Positions 43,801-56,024 of a stretch of 64,000 bases of DNA are shown one piece after another. The stretch spans positions 1,886,001 through 1,950,000 of the forward strand of contig OX359199.1 in assembly GCA_947172415.1 (NCBI GenBank), given 5' to 3'. The notes under the pieces were generated by a model. That model was not told the DNA's origin, made no database searches, and saw only the letters and a program-made list of their open reading frames with translations. Positions within the stretch are counted from its first letter, which is position 1. Every line of letters begins with the position of its first letter. The DNA is from Chondrosia reniformis (lineage: Eukaryota > Porifera > Demospongiae > Chondrillida > Chondrillidae). Position numbers and translations under genes: made by a program.

Positions 43801-46800
43801 CCACTTCCTCAGACTCCTTTTATTTGGCAGATTATTTAGTGTAAATTGCATGTTTAATAATTATTTTGTCCCCAAAAAGGCTGATTAGTGGGTTGGTGGA
43901 TTATCGAGATGACACTGTATTAACATTTTGTTTTGTACATACCAACTTATACACTTTAGTCAGAAGGTATCAGCAGTATAGTGAGTTCTTCTATTTAGGA
44001 GACTGAAAAGCTTAAAATGTTTCTTGCTGATCATAAAATGGAAGTAGAATGGCTAGAGGAGTTGAGAGTGCGATTTGAAAATGAACTTGACGAACAAGAC
44101 GATAAGCTTGAAGTAAACATGCACATTTTATGTATTACCAACTTAATAAAGTTGATTTTTGTGTATTATTCTTCTTCTTTACTTAAGGCTCTTGAAACAG
44201 AGAAAAAGCAACAATCGGAAATAATTGCAGATCTCAATTCAGAAGTTGAAGAAAAAAAGACTGTTAGTCAGATTTAGTGCACTGTAGAGGTGCATGCTTA
44301 ACTTAATAAGTCCCAGACTAGGGGGTAATACATGTATATAGAATAGAATAGAAATGGCAAATGTCATTTCAAGGTCCCTCTTTATACCAGCCATGACCTA
44401 TAGGGCTGTACCCATTGTAAAGCAATAATAATAACAATAACAACAGTTTCACTATATCAGTCAATGCAATTAAAATTGAAATATAGTGGAACAGCCATGA
44501 AAATTACGTAGTTATGACCCGTTTCCTCAGACTTCTTTTAATTGACAGATTATTTAGTGTAAATTGCATGTTTAATAATTATTTTGTCCCCAAAAAGGCT
44601 GATTAGTGGTTTGGTGGATGTCGAGATGACACTGTATTAACATTTTGTTTTGTACATACCAACTTATACACTTTAGTCAGAAGGTATCAGCAGTATAGTG
44701 AGTTCTTCTACATATTTAGGAGACTGAAAAGCTTAAGATGTTTCTTGCTGATCATAAAATGGAAGTAGAAAGGCTAGAGGAGTTGAGAGTGCGATTTGAA
44801 AATGAACTTGACGAACAAGATGATAAGCTTGAAGTAAACATGTACATTTTATGTAATACCAACTTCATAAAGTTGATTTTTGTGTATTATTATTCTTTAC
44901 TTAAGGCTCTTGAAACGGAGAAAAAGCAACAATCGGAAATAATTGCAGATCTCAATTCAGAAGTTGAAGAAAAAAAGACTGTTAGTCAGATTTAGTGCAC
45001 TGTAGAGGTGCATGTTTAACTTAATAAGTCCCAGACTAGGGGGTAATACATGTACATAGAATAGAATAGAAATGGCAAATGTCATTTCAAGGTCCCCTGT
45101 TTATACCAGCCATGACTTATAGGGCTGTACCCATTGTAAAGCAATAATAATAACAATATTAACAATGTACAAGACGATAAGCTTGAAGTATACATGCACA
45201 TTTTATGTATTGCCAACTTCATAAAGTTGATTTTTGTGTATTATTCTTCTTTTTTACTTAAGGCTCTTGAAACGGAGAAAAAGCAACAATCGGAAATAAT
45301 TGCAGATCTCAATTCAGAACTTGAAGAAAAAAAGACTGTTAGTCAGATAAAGTGCACTGTAGAGGTGCATGCTTAACTTAATAAGTCCCAGACTAGGGGG
45401 TAATACATGTATATAGAATAGAATAGAAATGGCAAATGTCATTTCAAGGTCCCTCTTTATACCAGCCATGACCTATAGGGCTGTACCCATTGTAAAGCAA
45501 TAATAATAACAATAACAACAGTTTCACTATATCAGTCAATGCAATTAAAATTGAAATATAGTGGAACAGCCATGAAAATTACGTAGTTATGACCCGTTTC
45601 CTCAGACTTCTTTTAATTGACAGATTATTTAGTGTAAATTGCATGTTTAATAATTATTTTGTCCCCAAAAAGGCTGATTAGTGGTTTGGTGGATGTCGAG
45701 ATGACACTGTATTAACATTTTGTTTTGTACATACCAACTTATACACTTTAGTCAGAAGGTATCAGCAGTATAGTGAGTTCTTCTACATATTTAGGAGACT
45801 GAAAAGCTTAAGATGTTTCTTGCTGATCATAAAATGGAAGTAGAAAGGCTAGAGGAGTTGAGAGTGCGATTTGAAAATGAACTTGACGAACAAGATGATA
45901 AGCTTGAAGTATATATGCACATTTTATGTATTGCCAACTTCATAAAGTTGATTTTTGTGTATTATTCTTCTTTTTTACTTAAGGCTCTTGAAACGGAGAA
46001 AAAGCAACAATCGGAAATAATTGCAGATCTCAATTCAGAAGTTGAAGAAAAAAAGACTGTTAGTCAGATAAAGTGCACTCTAGAGGTGCATGCTTAACTT
46101 AATAAGTCCCAGACTAGGGGGTAATACATGTATATAGATTAGAATAGAAATGGCAAATGTCATTTCAAGGTCCCCTGTTTATACCAGCCATGACCTATAG
46201 GGCTGTACCCATTGTAAAGCAATAATAATAACAATATTAACAATTTCACTCTATCAGTCAATGCAATTAAAATTGAAATATAGTGGAACAGCCATGAAAA
46301 GTAGTTATGACCCACTTCCTCAGACTTCTTTTATTTGGCAGATTATTTAGTGTAAATTGCATGTTTAATAATTATTTTGTCCCCAAAAAGGCTGATTAGT
46401 GGGTTGGTGGATTATCGAGATGACACTGTATTAACATTTTGTTTTGTACATACCAACTTATACACTTTAGTCAGAAGGTATCAGCAGTATAGTGAGTTCT
46501 TCTATTTAGGAGACTGAAAAGCTTAAAATGTTTCTTGCTGATCATAAAATGGAAGTAGAATGGCTAGAGGAGTTGAGAGTGCGATTTGAAAATGAACTTG
46601 ACGAACAAGACGATAAGCTTGAAGTAAACATGCACATTTTATGTATTACCAACTTAATAAAGTTGATTTTTGTGTATTATTCTTCTTCTTTACTTAAGGC
46701 TCTTGAAACAGAGAAAAAGCAACAATCAAAAATAATTGCAGACCTCAATTCAGAAGTTGAAGAAAAAAAGACTGTTAGTCAGATTTAGTGCACTGTAGAG

Positions 46801-49621
46801 GTGCATGCTTAACTTAATAATTCCCAGACTAGGGACATGTATATAGAATAGAATAGAAATGGCAAATGTCATTTCAAGGTCCCTCTTTATACCAGCCATG
46901 ACCTATAGGGCTGTACCCATTGTAAACCAATAATAATAACAATATTAACAATTTCACTCTATCAATCAATGCAATTAAAATTGAAATATAGTGGAACAGC
47001 CATGAAAAGTAGTTATGACCCACTTCCTCAGACTTCTTTTTAATTAGCAGATTATTTAGTGTAAATTGCATGTTTAATAATTATTTTGTCCCCAAAAAGG
47101 CTGATTAGTGGGTTGGTGGATTATCGAGATGACACTGTATTAACATTTTGTTTTGTACATACCAACTTATACACTTTAGTCAGAAGGTATCAGCAGTATA
47201 GTGAGTTCTTCTACATATTTAGGAGACTGAAAAGCTTAAGATGTTTCTTGCTGATCATAAAATGGAAGTAGAAAGGCTAGAGGAGTTGAGAGTGCGATTT
47301 GAAAATAAACTTGACGAACAAGACGATCTCATTAAAGTACATATGTACCTTCTTTCCACAGACTTTTGCCCACTTAGATGTAAATATTGCTGAAGCCTAA
47401 AGTAAATTTAAAATCTTTTAGTATCTAGCTCCAACATATTTTTATATAATCTATAATATTCCATGTACTTGTAATACACATTCCATTGCTAAACTAGTCA
47501 TAAAATGGTGTAATGTTACAATGATATCAAGTAATTTGACCCAACCATCCTTGCTTTGGCTAAAATAACTCTGCCCTGAAGCTAATAACTATGTATTACA
47601 GCAATACTTCCATCACTTCTTTTACTTAGTATGAGTATCCTAGTTATTGCAATCAATGAACTTCCTAATTTGAATTACGTACCTCCCTTTTTGTAATGTC
47701 TTCATTAACTGATTCAATACGTAGGCTTTAAGAAAAGATAACGAAGCTCAAACTAAAGAAATTGCAAAACTTAATTCTGAACTAGAAAGAAAAGTAAAGG
47801 TATGCATATGACACTCTCTGAAAATATCTGCACATGAGCATTCCATTATACCTTATACGTGGGTCATTACTTACAGTACTAAGGTGGTACCTGATCCATT
47901 GCTTTTGGATTGCCTAATTAAGAAGCTGAAGTGTGCTATTTGCATTTATTGTTACTATTTTCCCATCTTTCAAGTTTGGGCATTGCTTTCACAGTACCCT
48001 AGTAAAACTATCTGTGTATCAGAAGTAGTAGATTGTGTTTTTATTGTGTGAGGTTTTCACTTGTATACGTACATACCTATATATGTTTTTTCTCAGCAAA
48101 ATAGTTCATCCTGGAAAGATTTACATGGAGAGCCTCAAGTGATAAATCATCCTCTAATAAAGCAACCTGTAAGTCACGAATACTCAATACACATCCTTTT
48201 ACATTTTATGTGTTCTCTTAAACATTGATAATGGAAATTCATGTTGCTGTAAGGAAGATTTAGTAAATTTTGCAACATGTAGAAATTTTAATCAATGAAA
48301 GGTAGATAGCTCAGGATTTTGACTATGAGGTATTTTGTTTTAGGATTATAATCAGGTCTTAAGGATGAAAGAATGGCTTAAGGAACAAAATATGAGATTG
48401 ACATCAGAAAGGGATCAGTTGCTTGGGAAAACAGAGGACCTGCTTGAGGAAAATAAAGTACAGTATACATCTTATAGTATATACAGTTCCCTCTGTAACA
48501 TATCACTAGATAAAAAGGGATACTTATCTGTATGTAAATTTAGTGTTTGTATAATGTAAAACTTGATATGATAATATTTTCTTCTATCTACGTACGTTGC
48601 AAAGATTGAACCTTGCAAAATTAATGATGTATTATATCTATTATAGAAATTAAAGGTACACAACAGAAAATTGGAAATATGGCTTCAGAAACATCAGCCC
48701 CCCTCCAAACAGGTTAGGTCAAAGGTATGTCATTCACATACTAGATTTAAACATGCCTTAGGAAGAGGCCTAAATGTACTGGTTATTACTGAATAGTTGT
48801 CAAAATGTTTGGTTGTATAATTTTAAACTTTGGTTATTGTCGCGCTCATATGAAGTAAACGCAAATATCCTTTTTGCATATTTTCACCAAGGTGATATGC
48901 CTACGTATGTGCATACCTTCATTCAACAATACTTTCTCATTTTCTTCAGGATGCTGTTGGCAGGACTCTTGAAGGACCTATAGGTTTGTTTAAGTTGCCA
49001 AATGATTCACCCTACCAGATTAACTTGTATATTATGTAACAGACACTGTAGGGTACGGTGTTGGCATTACTATGGAAATGGAGAACCTCCATTTGCGAAG
49101 CAAAATTGGGCTATTCAAGCACAATGAAGAAAAGCTTCTTGCTAAAATGTAAGTTTTGTAGTTGGATATGCATAGCTATTAGGGATTATTTCTTCCTTTA
49201 GTATTACCTCATTTCATACCTCTGTGGATATAGTTAGCAGCTAGCAGATGTGCTAACAGATATGTCTAACAATATGTACTCGGAGGGTTACACTGTATCA
49301 ATAGTTTTTTCTATATTTAAATAGAAAAGAGCTAGAAGAAATGAAATTCAAATCAGATGATGCGAGTGAGAAATACCAGATAAATATAGAAGAACTTGGG
49401 TTTACTGCTTCCAAAGAGTGCCAAACAGATCCAGTTGAAATAGTTGCTTGCCCTGAGGCCTTGGACAAAGTAACTGAGTAAGTGAATTAGATATATACAT
49501 AAAACTATGTCGTTACCAAAGTGTGTACCAACTGTGTAGGTCATGCCAAGTGAGACTAGGAAGTGGTTTCTGGGATGAAACTATTACACATGAAAAACTT
49601 GGTAAATGCGAGCAGCAATAG
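37722..49621 (+). CDS. Kinesin-7 / CENP-E-like motor, copy 2
   Basis: Exons: 37722-37774, 37856-37896, 37958-38047, 38112-38233, 38299-38352, 38532-38591, 38672-38753, 38845-38963, 39256-39389, 39772-39898, 40372-40536, 40793-40897, 41165-41314, 41385-41690, array exons 42034-47336, then 47725-47799, 48097-48168, 48344-48457, 48647-48724, 48950-48983, 49043-49148, 49325-49477, 49540-49621 (TAG). All phases agree; about 1239 aa if the orphan B exon near 45262 is included. The motor motifs ([23 protein letters not shown]) are unchanged. Differences from copy 1 include SLAS for SLIS after the neck, SEAFF for SETFF in the second duplicated exon and LEGPI for LEEPI in the tail. The GC-type donor in intron 7 is conserved. 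The gene looks functional but with a stalk roughly 155 residues shorter. Confidence 0.8.
41764..41915. mobile_element. pogo/Tigger-like MITE end, copy 2
   Basis: Equivalent of 18139-18290, with the same four TTTATCCGAAC repeats, immediately upstream of the copy-2 array. Confidence 0.5.
41966..47336 (+). repeat. Kinesin coiled-coil tandem array, copy 2 (7 full units + 1 truncated)
   Basis: Exon A starts at 42565, 43281, 43999, 44720, 45795, 46510 and 47223, all of the 114-bp form. Exon B first occurs at 42034-42108. At about 45165 a unit has lost the intron end and most of exon A: the AATATTAACAAT run joins directly to GTACAAGACGATAAGCTTGA, leaving an orphan B exon near 45262. The intact units flanking that deletion (around 44700 and 45780) are nearly identical, including the unusual TTACGTAGTTATG and GGATGTCGAG variants, so they are a recent local duplication. 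The last A ends DDLIK, as in copy 1. Confidence 0.88.
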
Positions 49622-50985
49622 ACATTTACGTACGTATATATATAACAAGTTCTATTAAAATGAAAGGGTATATATAATATATAGGTTTGTTGTAGAACTG
49701 AGCAATTACTATTTACTAATTGCACATTAACACAAACAATCATTGCTAATTATTTTTTCAATCAATTATTAAATAACTTTACATATATGTGTATAACTAT
49801 TCATTTGTCATGTTTTAATAGAAGAAAAAAATTAAATGATTAAAATTACAATTTCTAATATAAATTTAAATCTCTCAAATTAGAGAGTTTTGACAGATTT
49901 TCAAGATACGTAGATATTTCCAGGTACCATTCAAAACTGACAATTCATGCAACATATCTCTAGATCTGCATGAGGGACCTTCCCCCTTTGAGGTCTTCAA
50001 CGTAATATTTCTACAAATATAAAGACGTTATCATGTGGTCGACCTTCATACAGGACCTACAGTATATAGAGAGTAAATAACTGCCTATTTCTTTTTTTAT
50101 TATCAATTCTTTTAAAATACATTTTCATTTAATGTAGTAATCATGCATCACTTGAACAGGCATATTCTCCACTGTTTCACCTCCAGCTCTAATAACTGAT
50201 CATGTTATGTTGCATTAATATTAGGGAGGAATAAGTTTGGTAATGGTATGTAATTGTTATGGATGGCTGACTAGCTACTTGAGAATATATAGTTCTGCTA
50301 TCTCCACACTGTCCAAATAACAAGCATCGTATATATGAATGCGTCCAACCAACTGAGAGGAGGTTATTAGACTCTCTTATATGGCTTAATTAGTTATACT
50401 AATATACAGGGATTACCTTGCTAATATATAGACTAGATGTAGCTATAAAGTAAACACATGCCACAATGATTATGGTAACTTTATCAACAACAAATTCTCC
50501 TCGGTTTATGATTACAAGCACACAGCTCATGAAATATGATGAAATATTTATTAGCGTTGTTTTCAACATACTCATCTGGTTGTCCGACTATTCGATGACC
50601 ATAATATAAGAGAATTGGGGGCTTCCCCTTGAACTACAGCGTCTGCTTTACACACTTATGTATTGTATAGAATCTAATATCTGTAGTATGTATACTATCG
50701 GACTAATTCCGAGTGAATTTTGCAATTGATTTACTGGATATACCTATCAAATACCATGACTGAAGGTGTTTTAGTGTCTTGTCAGTTGAAATGATCACTC
50801 TGGCTGATCTACCTGATGAAGTGTGTTTTGGAGAGACTTATCAGATTTACTGTATACATCCTGTACTGGATGTGAGTAGCTATAGAGGATACATAACTAC
50901 TAATTTGCAACTCGTTAATATATATGCCAGACCTAGGTGTAGTGGTGAGCTAAGGGATTTTCCCTTAGGCTAAGCGATTACAAAA
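49622..50985. other. Kinesin copy 2 3' flank, then diverged third-copy flank
   Basis: 49622-50030 matches 27762-28262. From about 50130 to 50780 the sequence is a diverged, indel-rich relative of 12815-13400 (for example GACTAATTCCG and TTTACTGGATATACCTA are shared), i.e. the upstream flank of a third, older copy. A 64-codon frame at 50779-50973 (LADLPDEVCFGETYQIYC) has no splice or domain support and is not called. Confidence 0.55.
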
Positions 50986-51978
50986 ATGGCGGCGGAAGGT
51001 ACGTACATAATATTGGTGGTGTATGTGCACCAATTAATCAGTGTTTATTAGTACTTGGTATCACTGCAGATTCATACCCCCAGTCTCGACGATGCTTATA
51101 TGCCTAGATAAATGAAAAGAACTTGCCATTCTTCTTGGCCAGGAGAATACAGCCATACTGCTGGAAGTGTCCATGTCCCGTAACTTGGCACATAACCTTC
51201 TCAAGGTCATCAAGGCTTGGATTGATGGTGGCAAGAAGGTGGTGGATGGGGTAGAAGTGAGCCCCACTTGGGATTATCTTCTGCAGGTCCTCCAGAACCC
51301 AATCATTGACAAGAGAGATATTGCCAATGAGATTAGGCGAAAGATAACACCAGTTTCATGTAGTTCCAGTGAGTTGGTAGGTAGCAGTTAGATGTTACTG
51401 CTTATAGTTTGCTCAGTACTGAATGGGTGGATAGTTTTAAGGGGAGTGCCCAGTTATATAGGGGAAGGTTATGATGCTTTTGGATAGTATGTAGTATGCC
51501 AAAGTTTGAAATACAAGCTCAAATTTGGAGGGTGCTTCAACACCCAGAGCACTCCCTATACCTTTGACCTTGTTTGAGGATTGGCAGCTGTTATCTCCAC
51601 AGCTATCACTAACCAGACATTGCAGTATATGACAATCAGCCTGTTTTGTGAGGAGTGTACATAAACATATGTTTGTATAGATCTTACAATATTATTTTGT
51701 GTTGTTATGAAACTTACTTGCTTGTTTAAAAGTCACAATTTTGTAGTACCTTAATTTTTAAAATTTAGCAAATTGGAATCAAAGCTGCTAGTACCGTAAT
51801 ATATTTCTATATGGATGTGTTGTGTACAGGTGTGGAGTTTGGGGGAGAGAGTAGTAGTCATTTGAGAGATCAAGTGATGCCTGACTTAACTGTCAAAACT
51901 GAGATCCACCAGAAGATTGAACCCCTTACTAAAACTCTGGGCACTTGTGAGCATCCAGATTTTTTAAGAGTTTTCTAA
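50986..51978 (+). CDS. Small death-domain-like protein
   Basis: Three exons with consistent phase: 50986-50998, 51120-51368, 51830-51978; 411 bp, 136 aa. Exon 1 is MAAE plus one base. Exon 2 reads ELAILLGQENTAILLEVSMS, RNLAHNLLKVIKAWI, then SPTWDYLLQVLQNP and DIANEIRRKI. A helix with W, then TW..LL..L, then D(I/L)A..I is the pattern of death-fold domains, which mediate homotypic adaptor contacts in innate-immune and apoptotic signalling. The first death-domain helix seems missing or unrecognisable, and the exon-2 acceptor (GAAAAG) has a poor pyrimidine tract, so the N-terminus is uncertain. The C-terminal part is polar and unassigned. The start codon sits in CAAAAATGGCGGCGG, a YY1-like motif. 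The gene is single-copy here. Confidence 0.55.
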
Positions 51979-52026
51979 ACTCTGATGAAGGAGGGGATGA
52001 GAGAAGAATGTTTAATTCTTTTTTAG

Positions 52027-52141
52027 ATATGGACCAATGAAAATGGAGGGAATTAAAGGATCTTCTGAATACTCTCCATATAGTGATGAAGTTAATCTGA
52101 AGGGAATTGCTAGAAACATTCAAGATTTATTTGCAAGTTGA
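52027..52141 (+). CDS. Candidate terminal exon, unrecognised
   Basis: After TTTTTTAG a frame reads YGPMKMEGIKGSSEYSPYSD, then EVNLKGIARNIQDLFAS and TGA. It needs a phase-2 upstream partner, and no exon of the death-domain-like gene just upstream ends in that phase at a GT. It may be an alternative last exon of that gene with an exon I have missed, or a chance frame. Confidence 0.25.
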
Positions 52142-53178
52142 CTCTTTCTACATTTTTGTATCAAAATCTGAGATTAATTTTGTTAAGTATTGTTTAAAAC
52201 AATTGACTGTACGCAGTTTAGGATACATTTGAAACTGTAAAGAATGATAATGTATTAATTATGAACTGATTATGGTGAGAGTATCATGATGGACCATAGA
52301 AATTGCATAAACACATCAACTTAATGTATGGTGAGAGGTATAGGGCAACTTCTGCATAGTTAGCCTTACCATATTTCAATACTTTTTCCAGATGTGTCAA
52401 TCACTGTTGGAGGCACTGCCATCATCCCTACTTCTAAATTCATCTTTTAAAAAAGTTATTTTATCGTACACTTATGTACGTACATGTAATTCAGTTAATA
52501 TGTTGTTTGGTTATGTTATGTACATAGTGCTATGCAAGTCATAATGATAATAGAAATGAAGAAATGGAGAGCAATCCTGCTTATATACATACCTATTGAG
52601 ATGAATCAGATTGAAGATAGACAAGCTTGTGAATATACGTACCTACTTTCTATTCTATACATTAGTACATACGTTACTATAATTATATAAAGAAGTTGAA
52701 AGTGTACACACCTACATAATGTCTATCAATTCCGTATATAGAAAAAAACATGGCTGGCCATTAGCTGTAGCTGCAATTCTGCTTGCTAAACATTATATCT
52801 GTTAGTAAAACATCAGATAGTCATCTTCACCATCACCATTTTATAATTACATATGAAGCTGTTAAGGCATGTAACTATTTACCTATATACTACACTTATA
52901 CTGTCTATATGTGTATATTTAGACCCCTCATTTTTTAAAAAATTCAACTAAATTCTGTAGTATATATAGTCAAGAAATAAGTGATGTTACTACTTATAAT
53001 GACTATTCAAGAATAATGTGTAATTTGATTCTGCAGCCATATAATTACAACAAACTATAAACAAATTGTCAAAGGTGCACAATGATGACTAGAATTGATA
53101 TACTTGTTCACACTATACGGATAAACAGAGAAAACTTTCTAGCTAAAAATGCATGTGTTGGTCAGGACTGCAAGGAGG
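52142..53178. other. Intergenic region, no gene seen
   Basis: AT-rich. About 52330-52470 resembles 8940-9060 (both contain TTCCAGATGTG and TGTCATCA/GCCATCATC), i.e. another diverged piece of the duplicated flank or an interspersed repeat. Nothing else is recognised. Confidence 0.45.
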
Positions 53179-54472
53179 TCAGACTTTAGTTCCATTAATG
53201 AAAGGCAGCAGGTTCTGATAGAACCAGTCCTCTGTAAATCGGAGGTGATCAGTATCTGAAACAAGGAAATGCAACTTTCCAGCTGCATCCAATGTCTTTA
53301 AACCAATCCAGTCCTGAAATGACAAAATTAATATACAGATTAAGAAATACATTCAGGGGTAGATCTAAAATTTGTAAGGGGGCTAGGTTATATAGGAGTG
53401 TGACAGAGAGAGGGTACATGAGGCAGCTTGACTGGTATTTTAGCCAAAAGTTGGAAATATGACTAGTACAAACTCAAACTCAGAAGGGGGTGTAGCCTCC
53501 AAAGCCCCGCCCGCTGAATCTGCTGCTGACACAAGTAGTACAGATTAACCTGTACTCTTTACCACTAGAAAAGTAGTATGTATAACAAATTGACTGGACT
53601 TTTGATCCTTAACGGTGTAATGTGAACCAACGTATACAGATGCACTGCACAACCATACGTACTTCTTGATAAAGTGGACTGTCCTTCATTGCATAAACCT
53701 GCTTGTCCTGTCCCTCTTTGTAGAAGCCAAACCACTAGTGAGTGAATAAAGGTTGAAAATACTCAATAAGCAGTATATATAATCTACATAGGTAGTCACT
53801 ATCAACCAGATTGTTCTAGATTAACTGTATCTCCTCTATAGCTAATGAGATTGGCATGAGGTAACTTAAAGATGGAAGGATTATTGCTGTTGCGATTGCA
53901 GTTCAGTGGCAGAGTGTCAGTAACTGAAGACAGCTATGCAATCCACTCCAATCACAACCTCTTCCTACGTATACAGATGATCTATTAAGTTTTGTATCTA
54001 TCAGTGTTTATTGTCTATTGCAAGGAATAGAAAGGATTAGGAAAAGGAATATGTGAATCACTGATTTATGAATAACAATTTAGTTAGAGGCTATGTAAGC
54101 AGAATCTTTACACATAATTAATAATTATTGATTTATACATTAAAAGCCATACGTGAATGTAACAATTTCTCTCAAAGTCAACCATGCAATTTATGGATGT
54201 AATTGGAGCTACGTACGTACTTATACAAAGTCTAAGCAAAGGTTACAATGAAAATTTGTAAACCTTCAGTTATTGTCACTAATATGTATTGCATTGTCCA
54301 AATTTTACATTTATTGCTTTTATAACACCTCCCCCGTGCATAACAGAGTTGACACTGATCATAAACAACGTACTTCACTCTCTTTGGGCTGTACCATTGT
54401 ATCTTTGCCAAACATGACCATCACAAACTTGTTTAGCTTGATCAGATTCGCCTTATAAGTAGCATTCTTTAC
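53179..54472 (-). CDS. PPT1-like palmitoyl-protein thioesterase, C-terminal exons only
   Basis: Three minus-strand exons, all phase 0: 54374-54472 (33 codons), 53663-53734 (24) and 53179-53313 (45 including TGA). They read KANLIKLNKFVMVMFGKDTM, SEWFGFYKEGQ across a junction, LYQEDWIGLKTLDAAGKLHF, then TDHLRFTEDWFYQNLLPF. This matches the C-terminal third of lysosomal palmitoyl-protein thioesterase 1 (for example family pattern SEWFGFY, GLK.LD..G.L.FL, DHL....EWF..). The Asp (in GKDTM) and His (in TDHL) aligning with the catalytic triad are present. The exons carrying the Ser nucleophile (GxSxG) were not found between 54473 and the third kinesin, so this appears to be a 5'-truncated gene, or its upstream exons have been displaced by the duplication. 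Confidence 0.75.
53354..53528. mobile_element. hAT-like MITE remnant in PPT1 intron
   Basis: Starts CAGGGGTAGATCTAAAA and ends with the reverse complement of CAGCAGCAGATTCAG. A GGGGGCTAGG / CCTCCAAAGCCCC inverted composition inside is typical of short hAT-type MITEs. No clear 8-bp target duplication is seen. Confidence 0.35.
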
Positions 54473-55655
54473 CTAAAGAATCAAATCATCAAACAGTACA
54501 CAGTAAGCAGGCACGAGGTATGTACAGTATCTAAAAAAGAGATAGAGAGAGAGAGCCTGGAAAATATGATCCTTGGAAACAAGCAGTACCTGACAAATAA
54601 ACACAGAAGTAATTGTAATCACAATTCAGCGGGGGTTACAATTAGATCTGTACCTATTGTAATTTTGGGAATACTAATTAGTGCCTGAAAGATGAACAAG
54701 AAGAAGAAATAATTAGATAGGTTTACAGGACCTGGCACTACTATTTCTGTTAATTATCCTGGGAATTCCACCAAATTATATTAGTTAGAAAAAAGATCTG
54801 CCCTTTGACTATGTACTATTATTACAGTATGCTTTCTTGTCTTAATATTGATACCCAGAATGCCCAGCTATTCAAAATACGTAATTGCACCAAATGTTCT
54901 AAGGAAAATCACTTATTATTATATCCACACTGCTCTCAGTAAATCACACAAGTACAGTAGCTGAGCTGAATGATGATTGTTGCTTTTGTCCTACTGTCCA
55001 CTTTCCCATCTAGACTACGAGTGATTTCTACAATAATTTCACATTCTATGCTACTTTAATGACACAACATCACTGTTAAGATCCGCCATTTTGGCTTAAC
55101 CATATAATACCAAAAAAGTTGAAACAGTCTGATCCAGTGGAGAAGAAGAGAGGTAAAAGGCGAAAAGTTTTGTATCCTAATCTAAAACTCTCACTAGGTT
55201 TAGTTCCCTATAGGCCTTTTACTCTAAAGTAGATGACCCAGTGGAGAAGAAGATGAAAGAGAGGAAAAGAAGAAAGAAAAGACTCCTGTATCTTCATCCA
55301 AAGCTCTCTCCAGGTTTAGTTCCCCTATAGGCTTTTTACAGAATAGGCACAGCATGTAGGAAAATGGTATATTAGATTTTTCATGTAGCATTGTGAAAAA
55401 TGGTGCAATGATAAACTCTCAGGACCTTTAAGTATGTACTGTGTATGTGTGTACATACGTAGGTTTGCACAGCCAAGGAGGACCATATTATACTGAATTA
55501 CTGAATCTCACACACATTTTCATTGTTGATGTCTGGCAAGAAGATACAATCTGCCCTGTATTTAGCCAGATTAAAAGGATCCTGCCAATATTCAGCTTGT
55601 ACAAGATGCTTCTGCACAAATCTACATCGAATGAACAAGACATGCTAAATTGCAA
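54473..55655. other. Intergenic region between the PPT1 fragment and kinesin copy 3
   Basis: No PPT1 exon is recognisable here. The minus strand at 55083-55095 reads GCCAAAATGGCGG, a strong YY1-type motif, but its ATG frame stops after 12 codons. Two tandem short repeats lie at 55128-55390. A 100-codon plus frame (55441-55743) is described separately. Confidence 0.45.
55128..55390 (+). repeat. Two tandem copies of the short interspersed repeat
   Basis: Two head-to-tail copies, each running from GATCCAGTGGAGAAGAAG or GACCCAGTGGAGAAGAAG to AGTTCCC(C)TATAGGC. They are the same family as the inverted pair in ZCWPW introns (5545-5900 and 29403-29758). Here it is clearly outside that gene, which supports calling it mobile. 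Confidence 0.6.
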
Positions 55656-55743
55656 AATAAAACAGTATCTTGAAGTACCACATAGAAAACATAATAAATT
55701 GTATGTATTGTTTATCTTATATTACTGCAGTAATCATCAATAA
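55441..55743 (+). pseudogene. Unrecognised ORF, possible fossil gene fragment
   Basis: A 100-codon frame with non-random composition: GGPYYTELLNLTHIFIVDVW, then QIKRILPIFSLYKMLL and NCKIKQYLEVPHRKHNKL. Its 3' part lies in the flank shared with copies 1 and 2. Copy 2 keeps the frame open (NCKIKQYLEVPHRKHNRL near 37350) and copy 1 has a TGA after VPH. This looks like a decaying protein-coding remnant, perhaps transposon-derived. I do not recognise the family. Confidence 0.3.
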
Positions 55744-55937
55744 CATATATCAGTAATTCCTCTAAACATGGGCAATCTTGTATTTACTTTAGCTTCTTGG
55801 GTCACTGTTGGTTTAGATGATGTAGATAATGTAGATGGTGTAGAGAGACACAGATCAGAGCAAAGGTAGGAGTATAGAGTATCTATGATCTACACCTCTT
55901 AGATTCTACACCATCTGTAAAGCTTCATTGCGTAACA

Positions 55938-56024
55938 ACTATTGCGCAATAGTCGCCGCCATTAAGACACATCTACCAACGTTACGTATAAATAGTGTTT
56001 TTGGCGACTTTCGAGAGAGAAAGG
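55938..56024 (+). promoter_or_regulatory. Kinesin promoter element, copy 3
   Basis: The palindrome ACTATTGCGCAATAGT at 55938-55953 and the adjacent GCCGCCATTA are preserved. The short copy-2-like spacing to the start codon at 56025 is retained. Confidence 0.5.

Larger units (their letters stand above)
28270..50030. repeat. Tandem segmental duplication, copy 2 (~21.8 kb)
   Basis: This repeats copy 1 in the same order and orientation. The right edge is visible by comparing 28255-28262 with 50022-50030: both read AAATATAAAGACGTTA, then copy 1 continues AACCTAG (start of copy 2) and copy 2 continues TCATGTGG. Copy-2-specific changes include loss of about 220 bp near 36972 and a shorter kinesin array. 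Confidence 0.85.

Noticed and set aside
50779..50973. 64-codon frame with LPDEV (F-box-like)
   Set aside because: Too short, no other F-box features, and it lies in a diverged copy of intergenic flank.
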